Assembly (NCBI GenBank): GCA_946481615.1
Contig: CAMLOR010000033.1
Span: 1-22,055 of the forward strand
DNA from: an uncultured Aquimonas sp.
Lineage (GTDB): Bacteria > Pseudomonadota > Gammaproteobacteria > Xanthomonadales > Xanthomonadaceae
DNA length: 22,055 nucleotides
Reading direction: 5' to 3'
The number at the start of each line of letters is the position of its first letter. Positions within the stretch are counted from its first letter, which is position 1. This document shows positions 14,814 through 21,615 of this stretch, piece by piece. The notes beneath the pieces are model-generated. The model did not search any database, was not told where the DNA came from, and saw nothing but the letters and a program-made list of their open reading frames with translations. A program made the translations under genes and the position numbers.

Positions 14814-15515
14814 TCAGGCACTCAGTGCGTACACGACGAGGTTCACCGCGAACTTGCTGTTGTCCTCGGCCAGCCAGCGCTTGTTGCGCCAGTCGTAATC
14901 CCATTCGCATCCGTAATCCTTGTTGCTGTAGAGCACGCCCAGGCGGCCGTCGATGGCGATGCCGCGCAGGTATTCGTGCACCAGGTCGTCGCCCCAGCCG
15001 TTGAGTTCCAGGCCGGTGGCGGGCGGGCCGTCGAAATCGAAGAAGGCGTGGTAGAGCGGGTGATCGTTCGGCAGCTTCTGCAAAGCGTCGCGTCCGAAGA
15101 TGCGCGCCATCTCGGCCTCGAAGGAGCGCGCGAACAGGCCGTCGATGTCGTGATTGCAATCGTCCACGAAGACGAAGCCGCCGTTGCGCACGTAGCGCTC
15201 GAAGTTGCGCCGTTCCTCCGGGTTGAACTCGACCAGCTTGTGGCCGGAGAGATAGCAGAACGGGGCTTCGAGCATGCGCGGATCGGCCAGCGGCACCACG
15301 CGCTCCTCCGGATCCACGCGCAGCTGCGTGTATTGCAGCAGCGCGTCGAGCACCGTGGTCGGCATGCGCTGGTCGACGTCCCAGTCGCCGGATTCGTACA
15401 TCAGGCGGGTGAACCAGAAGTCGTAGCGGCCGTCCTGGGCGCGCGCCGCGCGCAGCGGAAACAGCGCCGCCGCCACGGACGCGATGCCCAGCCGGAGCAG
15501 GGCACGGCGTTTCAT
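14814..15515 (-). CDS. DUF4159 protein with Tat-like signal peptide
   Basis: This 233-residue protein has an N-terminus (MKRRALLRLGIASVAAALFP, cut likely after ARA near 26) combining two arginines with a weakly hydrophobic core. It could be a twin-arginine (Tat) or a Sec signal. The mature part shows the DUF4159 pattern: WFTRLMYESGDWDVDQ, a Rossmann/GATase-like strand NGGFVFVDDCNHDID (about 111-125), LPNDHPLYHAFFDF, and a final domain with GVLYSNKDYGCEWDYDW. DUF4159 proteins commonly accompany moxR-DUF58-BatA operons, either free-standing or fused to BatA. It lies 22 bp after the pmbA-like gene and 1 bp before moxR. It is probably a periplasmic partner of the membrane subunits; activity is unknown. 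Confidence 0.88.
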   Translation of the reverse strand: MKRRALLRLGIASVAAALFPLRAARAQDGRYDFWFTRLMYESGDWDVDQRMPTTVLDALLQYTQLRVDPEERVVPLADPRMLEAPFCYLSGHKLVEFNPEERRNFERYVRNGGFVFVDDCNHDIDGLFARSFEAEMARIFGRDALQKLPNDHPLYHAFFDFDGPPATGLELNGWGDDLVHEYLRGIAIDGRLGVLYSNKDYGCEWDYDWRNKRWLAEDNSKFAVNLVVYALSA

Positions 15516-15537
15516 GGCGACGGCCTTCGCACGCGCG

Positions 15538-16872
15538 TCAGATCGCGTCGGACAGCGAGGTGAAGGTGAAGTCGCGCAGCTTCATCGCCGGCATCTTCAT
15601 CAGGATCGGCGCCTCGTCCGGCGAAATGCGCTCCGGCACGCCGAGTTCCTCGATGTTGTTCAACATGATCACGGGCGATTCGTTGAAGCGGAAGTTCTTG
15701 ATCGGATACTTCACTTCGCCGTTCTCGATGTAGAACGTGCCGTCGCGCGTCAGGCCCGTCAGCAGCATGGTCTGCGGATCCACCAGGCGGATGTACCAGG
15801 TGCGGGTGACGAGCACGCCGCGCTTGGTCGACTTGATCATTTCCTCGGTGGTGGCCGTGCCGCCTTTCATGATGAGGTTGGCCGGCTGGCCCACGGCGCG
15901 CTTGTTCTTCTCCTTGGCCCAGTAGCGCGAATACTGCAGATACTCGACGACGCCATCCTTGATGATGTCGTGCTTCTCCAGCGCCAGGCCTTCGGCATCC
16001 CACGGCACCACGGCCAGTTCCGGATCCCAGGGATCGGAATACATGTTGACGCGCTCGTCGAACACTTTCTCGCCGATGCGATTGCCACCGCCCTTCTTGG
16101 TGAGGAAGCTGCGGCCTTCGTCGGCCTGGCGCGCGTCGAAGCCGAACAGCATGAATCCGATGAGACCCGCAGCGGCCGCGGGCTCGAGGATGACCGTGTA
16201 CTTGCCGGGCTCCAGTGCCTTCGCATCCACCGAGCCTTTCGCTTTCTGCATGCCCGTGCGGATGCTCTTCTTCGCATCGAACTTCGCGATGTCGGCCACG
16301 TTGCTCGCCACCCAGCCCGAACCGCGCTCGTCGTCGGTGCGCACGGTGCAGGTGAGATCGGCCGCGGTCGTGCGCTGGTAGCCGAAGTTGCCGTTGGTGT
16401 CGGCGATGGCGGTGAAGCCCTGCGTGTCGTTGAAGAAGCCGGCGGCGACGAGCTTGTCGGCCTTGCATGGCTCGATGCAGTCGGCCGCCACCTGCGCGCG
16501 GAACTCCGGCGTGATCTTCGTGGTGGCTTCGACGAAGGTCGGCGTCGCCTTGTACTCCTGCTTGGGAACGAGCGGCATGAACTCGGGATTCTCCGGCGCC
16601 AGCTGCGCCAGTTCCTCCGCGCGCCGCACCACGCGTTCGAGCGCGGCGTCGTCGAATTCGCCGATGGTGGCGATGCCGACCTTCTTGCCGAACGACACCT
16701 GCACCGCCAGCGTGACCGTCTGCACTTCGCCGCTGGTGGAGACGCTGTTGCGCGCGAAGCGCACGTTGCCGGCGATCTGGCCCTGCAGCGTAGCCGTGGT
16801 CTGGTCGCCCTTGGAAAGCTTCAGCACCTTGTCGAGCAGTGCCTTGGCTTCGGATTCCGTGTAGAGACTCAT
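15538..16872 (-). CDS. PmbA/TldE-like subunit of a TldD/PmbA metallopeptidase pair
   Basis: This 444-residue protein is in the PmbA/TldE half of the TldD/PmbA family. In E. coli, TldD and TldE form a heterodimer that digests unfolded peptides, such as the leader of microcin B17 and the CcdA antitoxin. The sequence shows the N-terminal domain (VRFARNSVSTSGEVQT) and the C-terminal beta domain ending in RDFTFTSLSDAI. The region equivalent to the zinc helix reads LEPAAAAGLIGFM and has no HExxxH, as expected for the non-catalytic partner. No signal peptide is visible: the N-terminus MSLYTESEAKALLDKVLK is a soluble helix. GGAG precedes ATG 16872, 12 bp after the tldD-like stop. The lack of export signal contrasts with its partner. 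Confidence 0.9.
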   Translation of the reverse strand: MSLYTESEAKALLDKVLKLSKGDQTTATLQGQIAGNVRFARNSVSTSGEVQTVTLAVQVSFGKKVGIATIGEFDDAALERVVRRAEELAQLAPENPEFMPLVPKQEYKATPTFVEATTKITPEFRAQVAADCIEPCKADKLVAAGFFNDTQGFTAIADTNGNFGYQRTTAADLTCTVRTDDERGSGWVASNVADIAKFDAKKSIRTGMQKAKGSVDAKALEPGKYTVILEPAAAAGLIGFMLFGFDARQADEGRSFLTKKGGGNRIGEKVFDERVNMYSDPWDPELAVVPWDAEGLALEKHDIIKDGVVEYLQYSRYWAKEKNKRAVGQPANLIMKGGTATTEEMIKSTKRGVLVTRTWYIRLVDPQTMLLTGLTRDGTFYIENGEVKYPIKNFRFNESPVIMLNNIEELGVPERISPDEAPILMKMPAMKLRDFTFTSLSDAI

Positions 16873-16884
16873 GATTCGAACTCC

Positions 16885-18516
16885 TCAGCCCAGGTTGCGC
16901 GCAGTGTTGATGACGTTGATGCCGTTGAAGCGCGCGGTGGCGGAACCGTGCGAGACGGCCGACACCTGCGGCGGCTGACCCTTGCCGTCGAAGAAGGAGC
17001 CGCCGGTGCGGTAGTCGCGCTCGTCGCAGATCGCCACGCAGGCGTTCCAGAATTCCGGCGTGCGGATCTGGTAGGCCACGTCCTCGATCTGCTCGGTGAT
17101 CTTGCCGTCCTTGATCTCGAAGAACAGCTCGCCGCCGAACTGCGCGTTGTAGCGCTGCTGGTCGATCGAGAATGAACCGTCGCCGACGATGTAGATGCCG
17201 TCCTTGACGTCCTTGATCATCTCCTCGGGCGTGAGCTGTTCCTTGCCCGGCGCCAGCGAGATGTTGGCCATGCGCTGGAACTGCACGCTCGACCACGAAT
17301 CGGCGTAGCAGCAGCCGTGCGATTCCTTCTCGCCCAGCATGTGCACCTGGTCGCGGATGGCCTGGTAGTTGACCAGCACGCCGTCCTTGATGATGTCCCA
17401 GCGCTTGGTCTTCACGCCTTCGTCGTCGTAGCCGACGTTGCCCAGCGTGCGCGGCTGGGTCTTGTCGGCGAAGATGTTGACGATCTTGTTGCCGTACTGG
17501 AACTTCGCATCGCGCTTGTCGAGCGTGGCGAAGCTCGTGCCGGCGTAGTTCGCCTCGTAGCCCAGCACGCGATCGAGTTCGGTCGGATGGCCGACGGATT
17601 CGTGGATGGTGAGCCACAGGTGCGCCGGATCGAGCACGAGGTCGTACTTGCCCGGCTTCACCGACCTGGCCTTGAGCTTGGCCTTGGCCTGCACGGCCGC
17701 GGCCTTGGCGTCGGCGATCATGTCGTAGGACGACGAATAGCCCACCACGCCGCCCGGCATCGCGATGCGGCCTTCCGGCGCGGGTTCGAGGTATTCGTAG
17801 CCCATGCCCATCGGCGCCGAGAGCCCGCCGCGGTTGCGGAACTTGCCGCTCTTGGTGTCGACCGCCGTCACGTTCATCGGCGCCCAGATGCGGTGGATGT
17901 CCTGGTCGATGTAGCTGCCGTCGGTGCTGGCGAAGTACTTCTGCTCGTTGACCAGGAACAGCGTGGAGTTGATGTAGTTGGCGCCGGCGGCGAGCGCGGC
18001 GGCGTTGACCGCCAGCAGCAGATCCACCTTTTCCTTGATCGGCACTTCCATCGCGTTGCGCTTGATCGGCGTGGCCCAGCTCACCTCGCCCACGCCCTGC
18101 ACCGGCGCCAGTTCCACGGGCGTGGTCTGCAGGCGCGAATTGGCCTTGGCGATGGCCACCGCCTGCTTCGCGGCCCTGACCACGGCATCGGGGGTGAGTT
18201 CGTTGGTGGCGGCGAAGCCCCAGGTGCCCTTGGCGATGACGCGGATGCCCACGCCCGTCGTCTCGGTGTTGACGACGTTCTGCACCTTGTCTTCGCGCGT
18301 GACGACGAACTGGTTGAGATATTTGCCGATGCGCACGTCGCAATACGTGGCGCCGGCGTCCTTCGCGGCGCCCAGCGCCACGTCGGCGAGGCGCTTCTTG
18401 AGCGCGGGGTCGATGCGGTCGAGCAACGCCTCGGCGGCGATCACCCGATGGCCGAACGGGAGCAGCAGCGCGCCCACCCCCAGGCCTGTTGCCTTGACGA
18501 AATTACGCCGGTCCAT
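16885..18516 (-). CDS. TldD-like zinc metallopeptidase with twin-arginine signal peptide
   Basis: This 543-residue protein begins MDRRNFVKATGLGVGALLLP, a textbook Tat motif (DRRNFVK), with a likely cut after about residue 28-30. The catalytic site HESVGH (His305, Glu306, His310) matches the TldD HExxxH zinc site. The third ligand in E. coli TldD is a C-terminal cysteine; here Cys493 and Cys497 are candidates, followed by a longer insert before GQPPQVSAVSHGSAT. Start ATG 18516 has AGGAG 6-7 nt upstream. It is the first gene of the eight-gene operon. Known TldD proteins act in the cytoplasm, so an exported form implies a different substrate, possibly a periplasmic peptide or a self-modified maturation product. 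Family and Tat signal are well supported; the substrate is unknown. Confidence 0.93.
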   Translation of the reverse strand: MDRRNFVKATGLGVGALLLPFGHRVIAAEALLDRIDPALKKRLADVALGAAKDAGATYCDVRIGKYLNQFVVTREDKVQNVVNTETTGVGIRVIAKGTWGFAATNELTPDAVVRAAKQAVAIAKANSRLQTTPVELAPVQGVGEVSWATPIKRNAMEVPIKEKVDLLLAVNAAALAAGANYINSTLFLVNEQKYFASTDGSYIDQDIHRIWAPMNVTAVDTKSGKFRNRGGLSAPMGMGYEYLEPAPEGRIAMPGGVVGYSSSYDMIADAKAAAVQAKAKLKARSVKPGKYDLVLDPAHLWLTIHESVGHPTELDRVLGYEANYAGTSFATLDKRDAKFQYGNKIVNIFADKTQPRTLGNVGYDDEGVKTKRWDIIKDGVLVNYQAIRDQVHMLGEKESHGCCYADSWSSVQFQRMANISLAPGKEQLTPEEMIKDVKDGIYIVGDGSFSIDQQRYNAQFGGELFFEIKDGKITEQIEDVAYQIRTPEFWNACVAICDERDYRTGGSFFDGKGQPPQVSAVSHGSATARFNGINVINTARNLG

Positions 18517-18639
18517 CTGATTCTCCTGGCAGGAAGGGCAGCGGCCGATTCTCACCGCAAATCCGCGCGGGGCGTATGTGACGAAGGGCATGGCCCGGGC
18601 GACGGGCGTCGCGGTCCGGCGCACGGCTATGCTCGCTGC
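18517..18639. promoter_or_regulatory. Divergent gap between the tldD-like operon and the PIN gene
   Basis: This 123-bp gap must hold the promoter of the eight-gene minus-strand operon. I could not find a convincing -35/-10 pair in that direction. On the plus strand, TATGCT at 18628-18633 is a plausible -10 lying exactly 6 nt before the PIN gene start. Confidence 0.5.
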
Positions 18640-19065
18640 GTGGCCGCCACCGTCCCCCGCCTCGTGCTCGACACCAACGCCGCGCTCGATCTGCTGCTGT
18701 TCGGCGATCCGCGCTGCGCGCCGCTGCGGGCGGCGCTGGCGGCCGGCCGCGTGCAGGCCGTGACCAACGCGGCCTGCGCGGCCGAATGGCGGCGCGTGCT
18801 GCGCTATCCGGCGCTGGGACTGGACGCGACGGCGATCGGGCGCCTGGAGCGCGACCACGCGACGCTGTGCCTGGCTGTCGAGGATCGGCGTGAAGGCGCG
18901 TTGCCGCGCTGCCGCGATCGCGACGACCAGAGGTTCCTGGAACTGGCGCGCGATGCCGGCGCGGTGCTGCTGATCAGCCGCGACGCGGAATTGCTGCGGC
19001 TTTCCCGGCGTGCGCAGCGCGACGCCGGTTTCGCGATCGTGCCGCCGGAGCTATTCGGCGTCTGA
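18640..19065 (+). CDS. PIN-domain protein (putative ribonuclease, COG1569-like)
   Basis: This 141-residue protein, starting with GTG at 18640, shows the PIN-domain acidic residues in order: Asp11 in LVLDTNAALD, Glu49 in AAEWRRVL, an Asp cluster Asp93/Asp95/Asp96 before FLELARDAG, and Asp115 in LLISRDAELL. The order and spacing match the PIN family of putative toxin components (COG1569 type). These proteins cleave RNA in a Mg2+-dependent manner. I see no ribosome site before the GTG and no in-frame ATG nearby, so translation may be leaderless. No antitoxin gene flanks it: tldD lies on the other side and a secreted protein gene converges on it. It is therefore either an orphan or a housekeeping nuclease. 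Its last 15 bp overlap the convergent gene. Confidence 0.85.
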   Translation: MAATVPRLVLDTNAALDLLLFGDPRCAPLRAALAAGRVQAVTNAACAAEWRRVLRYPALGLDATAIGRLERDHATLCLAVEDRREGALPRCRDRDDQRFLELARDAGAVLLISRDAELLRLSRRAQRDAGFAIVPPELFGV

Positions 19066-20382
19066 GCCGAAGGCGTCCCAGGCCTCGCGCTGCCAGGCCG
19101 GCGTGACGAGGGCGTCGCCGACGGCGGGCCAGCGGATTTCGTCGTCTTCGTCGTAGCGCTGCGCGCGCCAGAGCACGGTGGCACGGTCCGGTTCCACGCG
19201 TTCGACGCGGCCCTCGCCCCGCACGTCGTCGATCTCGGCGCCGAAATCGTCTCCGGCCATCAGGCCGTGGCGCGAACCCTGGTCGATGGCCAGCTCGATG
19301 AAGGCGAAGCCATCCTCGTCCCAGGCGGCCGCCTTGGGCGGCGTGGCCAGTGCGAGCACCTTGCCGCGCACCGCGGCGCTGGTGTCCACATGGCAGCCGG
19401 TGCCGGCTTCGCGGCGCGTGGTGAAGCGCAGGCCGCGCGACGGAAGCTCGGGCGCATCGGCGGCCGAGAAACGCGAGACGTGCAGCTCCGCGACGCCTTC
19501 CTCGCCCTTCAATTCCACGACCTGCGCGAAGAAGCCCTCGTCGGGCGGCAGCCCGTAGAGGTCCATGTCCTGATACAGACCATGGTTGCTGCCGCGGTCC
19601 AGTTTCACGCGCACGGTGGCTTCGTGACTCTCCCACTTCAGCATCTCGGGGGTGTCGAGCACCTCGATCACGCTGCCCTGGATGGCATCGCGCCGCAACA
19701 GGCCCGCAAGCTCGATGGGCAGTCCGGCGGACAGCGGGTGGGCGATCTCGAAGGTCGGGAAGTCTTCCGTCGCATCGGGTGCGCGGCCGGGCGGCAGGCG
19801 CCAGGCCATCGGCATCACCTTCAGCGGCCCGCTGCCGTCCCACGACGCCGCCAGCGATTTGAGCGACCACTCGGCCACCAGCAGTTCGCCGCCCGCATGC
19901 GGGATGCGCAGCAGGCGCATGCCCGAGGGTTCGGAGTCTCCTTCGTCCGCAGCTTCTTCCGCTTCCTCTTCGGCGCCCGCTTGCGTGTCTTCTTCGATCA
20001 GGAATTCGGCCTGCGCTTCCTCGGTCTGTGCGTTCGCCTCGAACTCGGCGCGGTAGTCCTCCCACTCCTTGCGCGCCTGCGCCAGCGCCGCGTCGCTTGG
20101 ATACGCGACGTGTCCCTGTTTCAGCGTCAGCCACGCACCGTCGCCCTGCCAGGTGCCTAGCGCCGCGGGCTCGCCGTCGTCTCCGGGCCGCGCCGAGCGG
20201 GTCACCAGGCGGCCGTCGCGCGCCATCCAGTACGCCTGGTAGGCGTTCTCGAATTTCAGCGTGCCGGGGGCTTCGAGCACGGATTCCACGTCGCTCCATG
20301 GCCGCAGCATGGATTCGTCCATCTGCGCCGACGCGGACGCCGCCATCAGCACGCCCGACACGCCCCACAAAAGTTTGCGCAT
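19051..20382 (-). CDS. Secreted acidic protein with internal duplication, function unknown
   Basis: This 443-residue protein has a Sec signal peptide MRKLLWGVSGVLMAASASAQ, with cleavage likely near residue 19-20. A strongly acidic linker (about 120-151, dominated by Glu, Asp, Ala) divides the mature protein. The C-terminal half contains two related modules: LDRGSNHGL (261-269) and IDQGSRHGL (366-374). Each is followed by a D-x-(F/L) strand and an acidic strand-rich segment. The repeated motif xDxGSxHGLxxxxx resembles the small beta domains of envelope proteins that bind through a GD turn (FlgT C-terminal type). I do not recognise the family. An extended -10 (TGCTATAAG) lies about 27 bp upstream of ATG 20382, and GGGGAA could serve as ribosome site. 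Confidence 0.85.
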   Translation of the reverse strand: MRKLLWGVSGVLMAASASAQMDESMLRPWSDVESVLEAPGTLKFENAYQAYWMARDGRLVTRSARPGDDGEPAALGTWQGDGAWLTLKQGHVAYPSDAALAQARKEWEDYRAEFEANAQTEEAQAEFLIEEDTQAGAEEEAEEAADEGDSEPSGMRLLRIPHAGGELLVAEWSLKSLAASWDGSGPLKVMPMAWRLPPGRAPDATEDFPTFEIAHPLSAGLPIELAGLLRRDAIQGSVIEVLDTPEMLKWESHEATVRVKLDRGSNHGLYQDMDLYGLPPDEGFFAQVVELKGEEGVAELHVSRFSAADAPELPSRGLRFTTRREAGTGCHVDTSAAVRGKVLALATPPKAAAWDEDGFAFIELAIDQGSRHGLMAGDDFGAEIDDVRGEGRVERVEPDRATVLWRAQRYDEDDEIRWPAVGDALVTPAWQREAWDAFGSDAE

Positions 20383-20408
20383 GGTCGATTCCCCGGCTGG
20401 ATGCGCTC

Positions 20409-20414
20409 CTTATA
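20409..20414 (-). promoter_or_regulatory. Extended -10 promoter element for the secreted acidic protein gene
   Basis: On the minus strand the hexamer TATAAG is preceded by TGC, giving an extended -10 (TGCTATAAG). It places the start site near 20402, about 20 nt before the ATG. No good -35 is visible, which fits extended -10 promoters. Confidence 0.6.
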
Positions 20415-20514
20415 GCATTCGCGCCGCGCGGCGTGCGGCCCCCGGACGGGGTCTGTCCGATATGCGGATTGGATGTCGTTGCCCGCGCTCCCAATCGAGA
20501 AGGAACTGCCTCCA

Positions 20515-21198
20515 ATGAAAGGACTCATCGGCTTCGCCTTGCTTTGCTCGTTCGCCGCCGCGCAGGCCGCGGAAGTGGCGGACTATCGCTTCGACGGCGA
20601 TTTCCAGAGCCACATCGCCGGCGCGCCGGATCTCGTCGAGCTGGCGCCCTTCGGCGGTGTGTTTGCGCAGGAGGCGTCGCTGGGTCGCAATGCCTGGCTG
20701 TTCCCGTCCGGCACGGGGTTGACGCTCGACGCCGGCGAGCTGCTGCCCGCCAATCAATACAGCGTGGCACTGCAGATGCGCAGCGCGCTCGATCAGGTCT
20801 ACATGAAGCTGCTCGACACTTCCGACCGCCAGCGCGACCACGGCCTGTACCTGAGCTACGACGATCTGGGCTTCTATCCGCGCGCCTTCGGCGACGACAA
20901 CGAATTCGTGCAACCCAACACGTGGTACGTGCTGGTCATGACGCGCAGCGCGACGGGCGAGGTGGTGGGCTACATCGACGGCATGGAGCGCTTCCGTTTC
21001 AACGACGCCGAAGGCGAATCCCTGCTTCCGGCGAGCGGCCAGCTCTATTTCCTGCGCGACGATGTGGAAACCGGCGACGGCGAGAACTCGCAGGGCGCCA
21101 TCGCGCGCCTGCGCCTGTTCAACCACACGCTCACGCCGGCCGAAGTCATCGCGCTGGGCGGCGGCACGCGGATTTTCCGCGACGGCTTCGAGGACTGA
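20515..21198 (+). CDS. Secreted LamG-like (concanavalin A-like) protein
   Basis: This 227-residue protein has a signal peptide (MKGLIGFALLCSFAAAQA, cut before AEVADYRFDG). The mature part is a single LamG/ConA-like jelly-roll: DYRFDGDFQSHIAG, YSVALQMRSA, NTWYVLVMTRSATGEVVGYIDG, GAIARLRLFNHTLTPAEVIAL. These domains bind carbohydrate or protein ligands outside the cell. The C-terminus IFRDGFED is short and aromatic. The start at 20515 has AAGGA 9-10 nt upstream; an earlier in-frame ATG at 20473 would spoil the signal peptide. It stands alone, divergent from the acidic secreted protein, and ends 3 bp from the convergent neighbour. A cell-surface or matrix role is inferred. Confidence 0.85.
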   Translation: MKGLIGFALLCSFAAAQAAEVADYRFDGDFQSHIAGAPDLVELAPFGGVFAQEASLGRNAWLFPSGTGLTLDAGELLPANQYSVALQMRSALDQVYMKLLDTSDRQRDHGLYLSYDDLGFYPRAFGDDNEFVQPNTWYVLVMTRSATGEVVGYIDGMERFRFNDAEGESLLPASGQLYFLRDDVETGDGENSQGAIARLRLFNHTLTPAEVIALGGGTRIFRDGFED

Positions 21199-21201
21199 GC
21201 C

Positions 21202-21552
21202 TCAGCGGTGCAGGCGAAGCCAGTGCGCGGCTTCGCCCTCGTCGGTGAACACGTCGCCGCGCAGGCCGAAATTGCGCGCGGCGACCACGCCGAATTTCTG
21301 TTCGTCGATGAAGTGCGGCGGCGCGACGAGCGCGATCGTCACGCGCCCCTGCGCCGCTTCGGCCCATTGCCGCACCATGCGGTGACGCGCGGCGAGATCC
21401 GGCGCCTCGAACCCGCTGAGCCCCGTGATGACGACCATCAACTCCCGTCCACCCTGCTCGCGTGTGCGTGCAATCGCCTGCGCCACCGCGATTTCCGCCT
21501 GCGCGAACGAGGTCTCGCCCAGCGGGCGGAAGATTTCGATGTCGTCTGGCAT
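21202..21552 (-). CDS. Small SpoIIAA/STAS-like protein
   Basis: This 116-residue cytoplasmic protein alternates strands and helices: ELMVVITGLSGFEAPDL, a helix around HRMVRQWAEAA, strand RVTIALVAPPHFI, FGVVAARNFG, and a C-terminal helix EGEAAHWLRL. The layout and the C-terminal FTDEGEAAHWL resemble SpoIIAA-like/STAS proteins, where this motif ends the last helix. The conserved serine phosphorylated in anti-sigma antagonists is not obvious, so a partner-switch role is unproven. ATG 21552 lacks a ribosome site but is preceded by TACAAT and 6 nt, which suggests leaderless transcription. Assignment is by pattern only. Confidence 0.72.
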   Translation of the reverse strand: MPDDIEIFRPLGETSFAQAEIAVAQAIARTREQGGRELMVVITGLSGFEAPDLAARHRMVRQWAEAAQGRVTIALVAPPHFIDEQKFGVVAARNFGLRGDVFTDEGEAAHWLRLHR

Positions 21553-21558
21553 GGGTGG

Positions 21559-21564
21559 ATTGTA
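21559..21564 (-). promoter_or_regulatory. -10 element of the SpoIIAA-like gene
   Basis: TACAAT on the minus strand is a 5 of 6 match to TATAAT, with only 6 nt between it and the ATG at 21552. Transcription would begin at or next to the start codon. No convincing -35 is visible. Confidence 0.6.
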
Positions 21565-21615
21565 GTTCTTCGTCAGATGGCGAAAGAGCAGGTGGGTCGC
21601 GTGAGCGTGTCGCTC

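Noticed and set aside
14810..14821. GTG at 14821 as moxR start
   Set aside because: It adds only three residues and overlaps the DUF4159 stop; ATG 14812 directly after that stop is the simpler choice, though not proven.
15512..18343. 943-codon minus-strand frame
   Set aside because: It is an alternative frame within tldD and pmbA; the true frames carry the zinc site, the Tat signal and the family motifs.
15538..18516. Microcin/RiPP biosynthesis cluster because of TldD/PmbA
   Set aside because: No precursor peptide, cyclodehydratase or exporter is present. The partners are MoxR/Bat-type, and TldD is Tat-exported.
18516..19065. Toxin-antitoxin pair of the PIN gene with an upstream gene
   Set aside because: The upstream gene is tldD on the opposite strand, and no small open frame with an antitoxin-like pattern was found in the gap.
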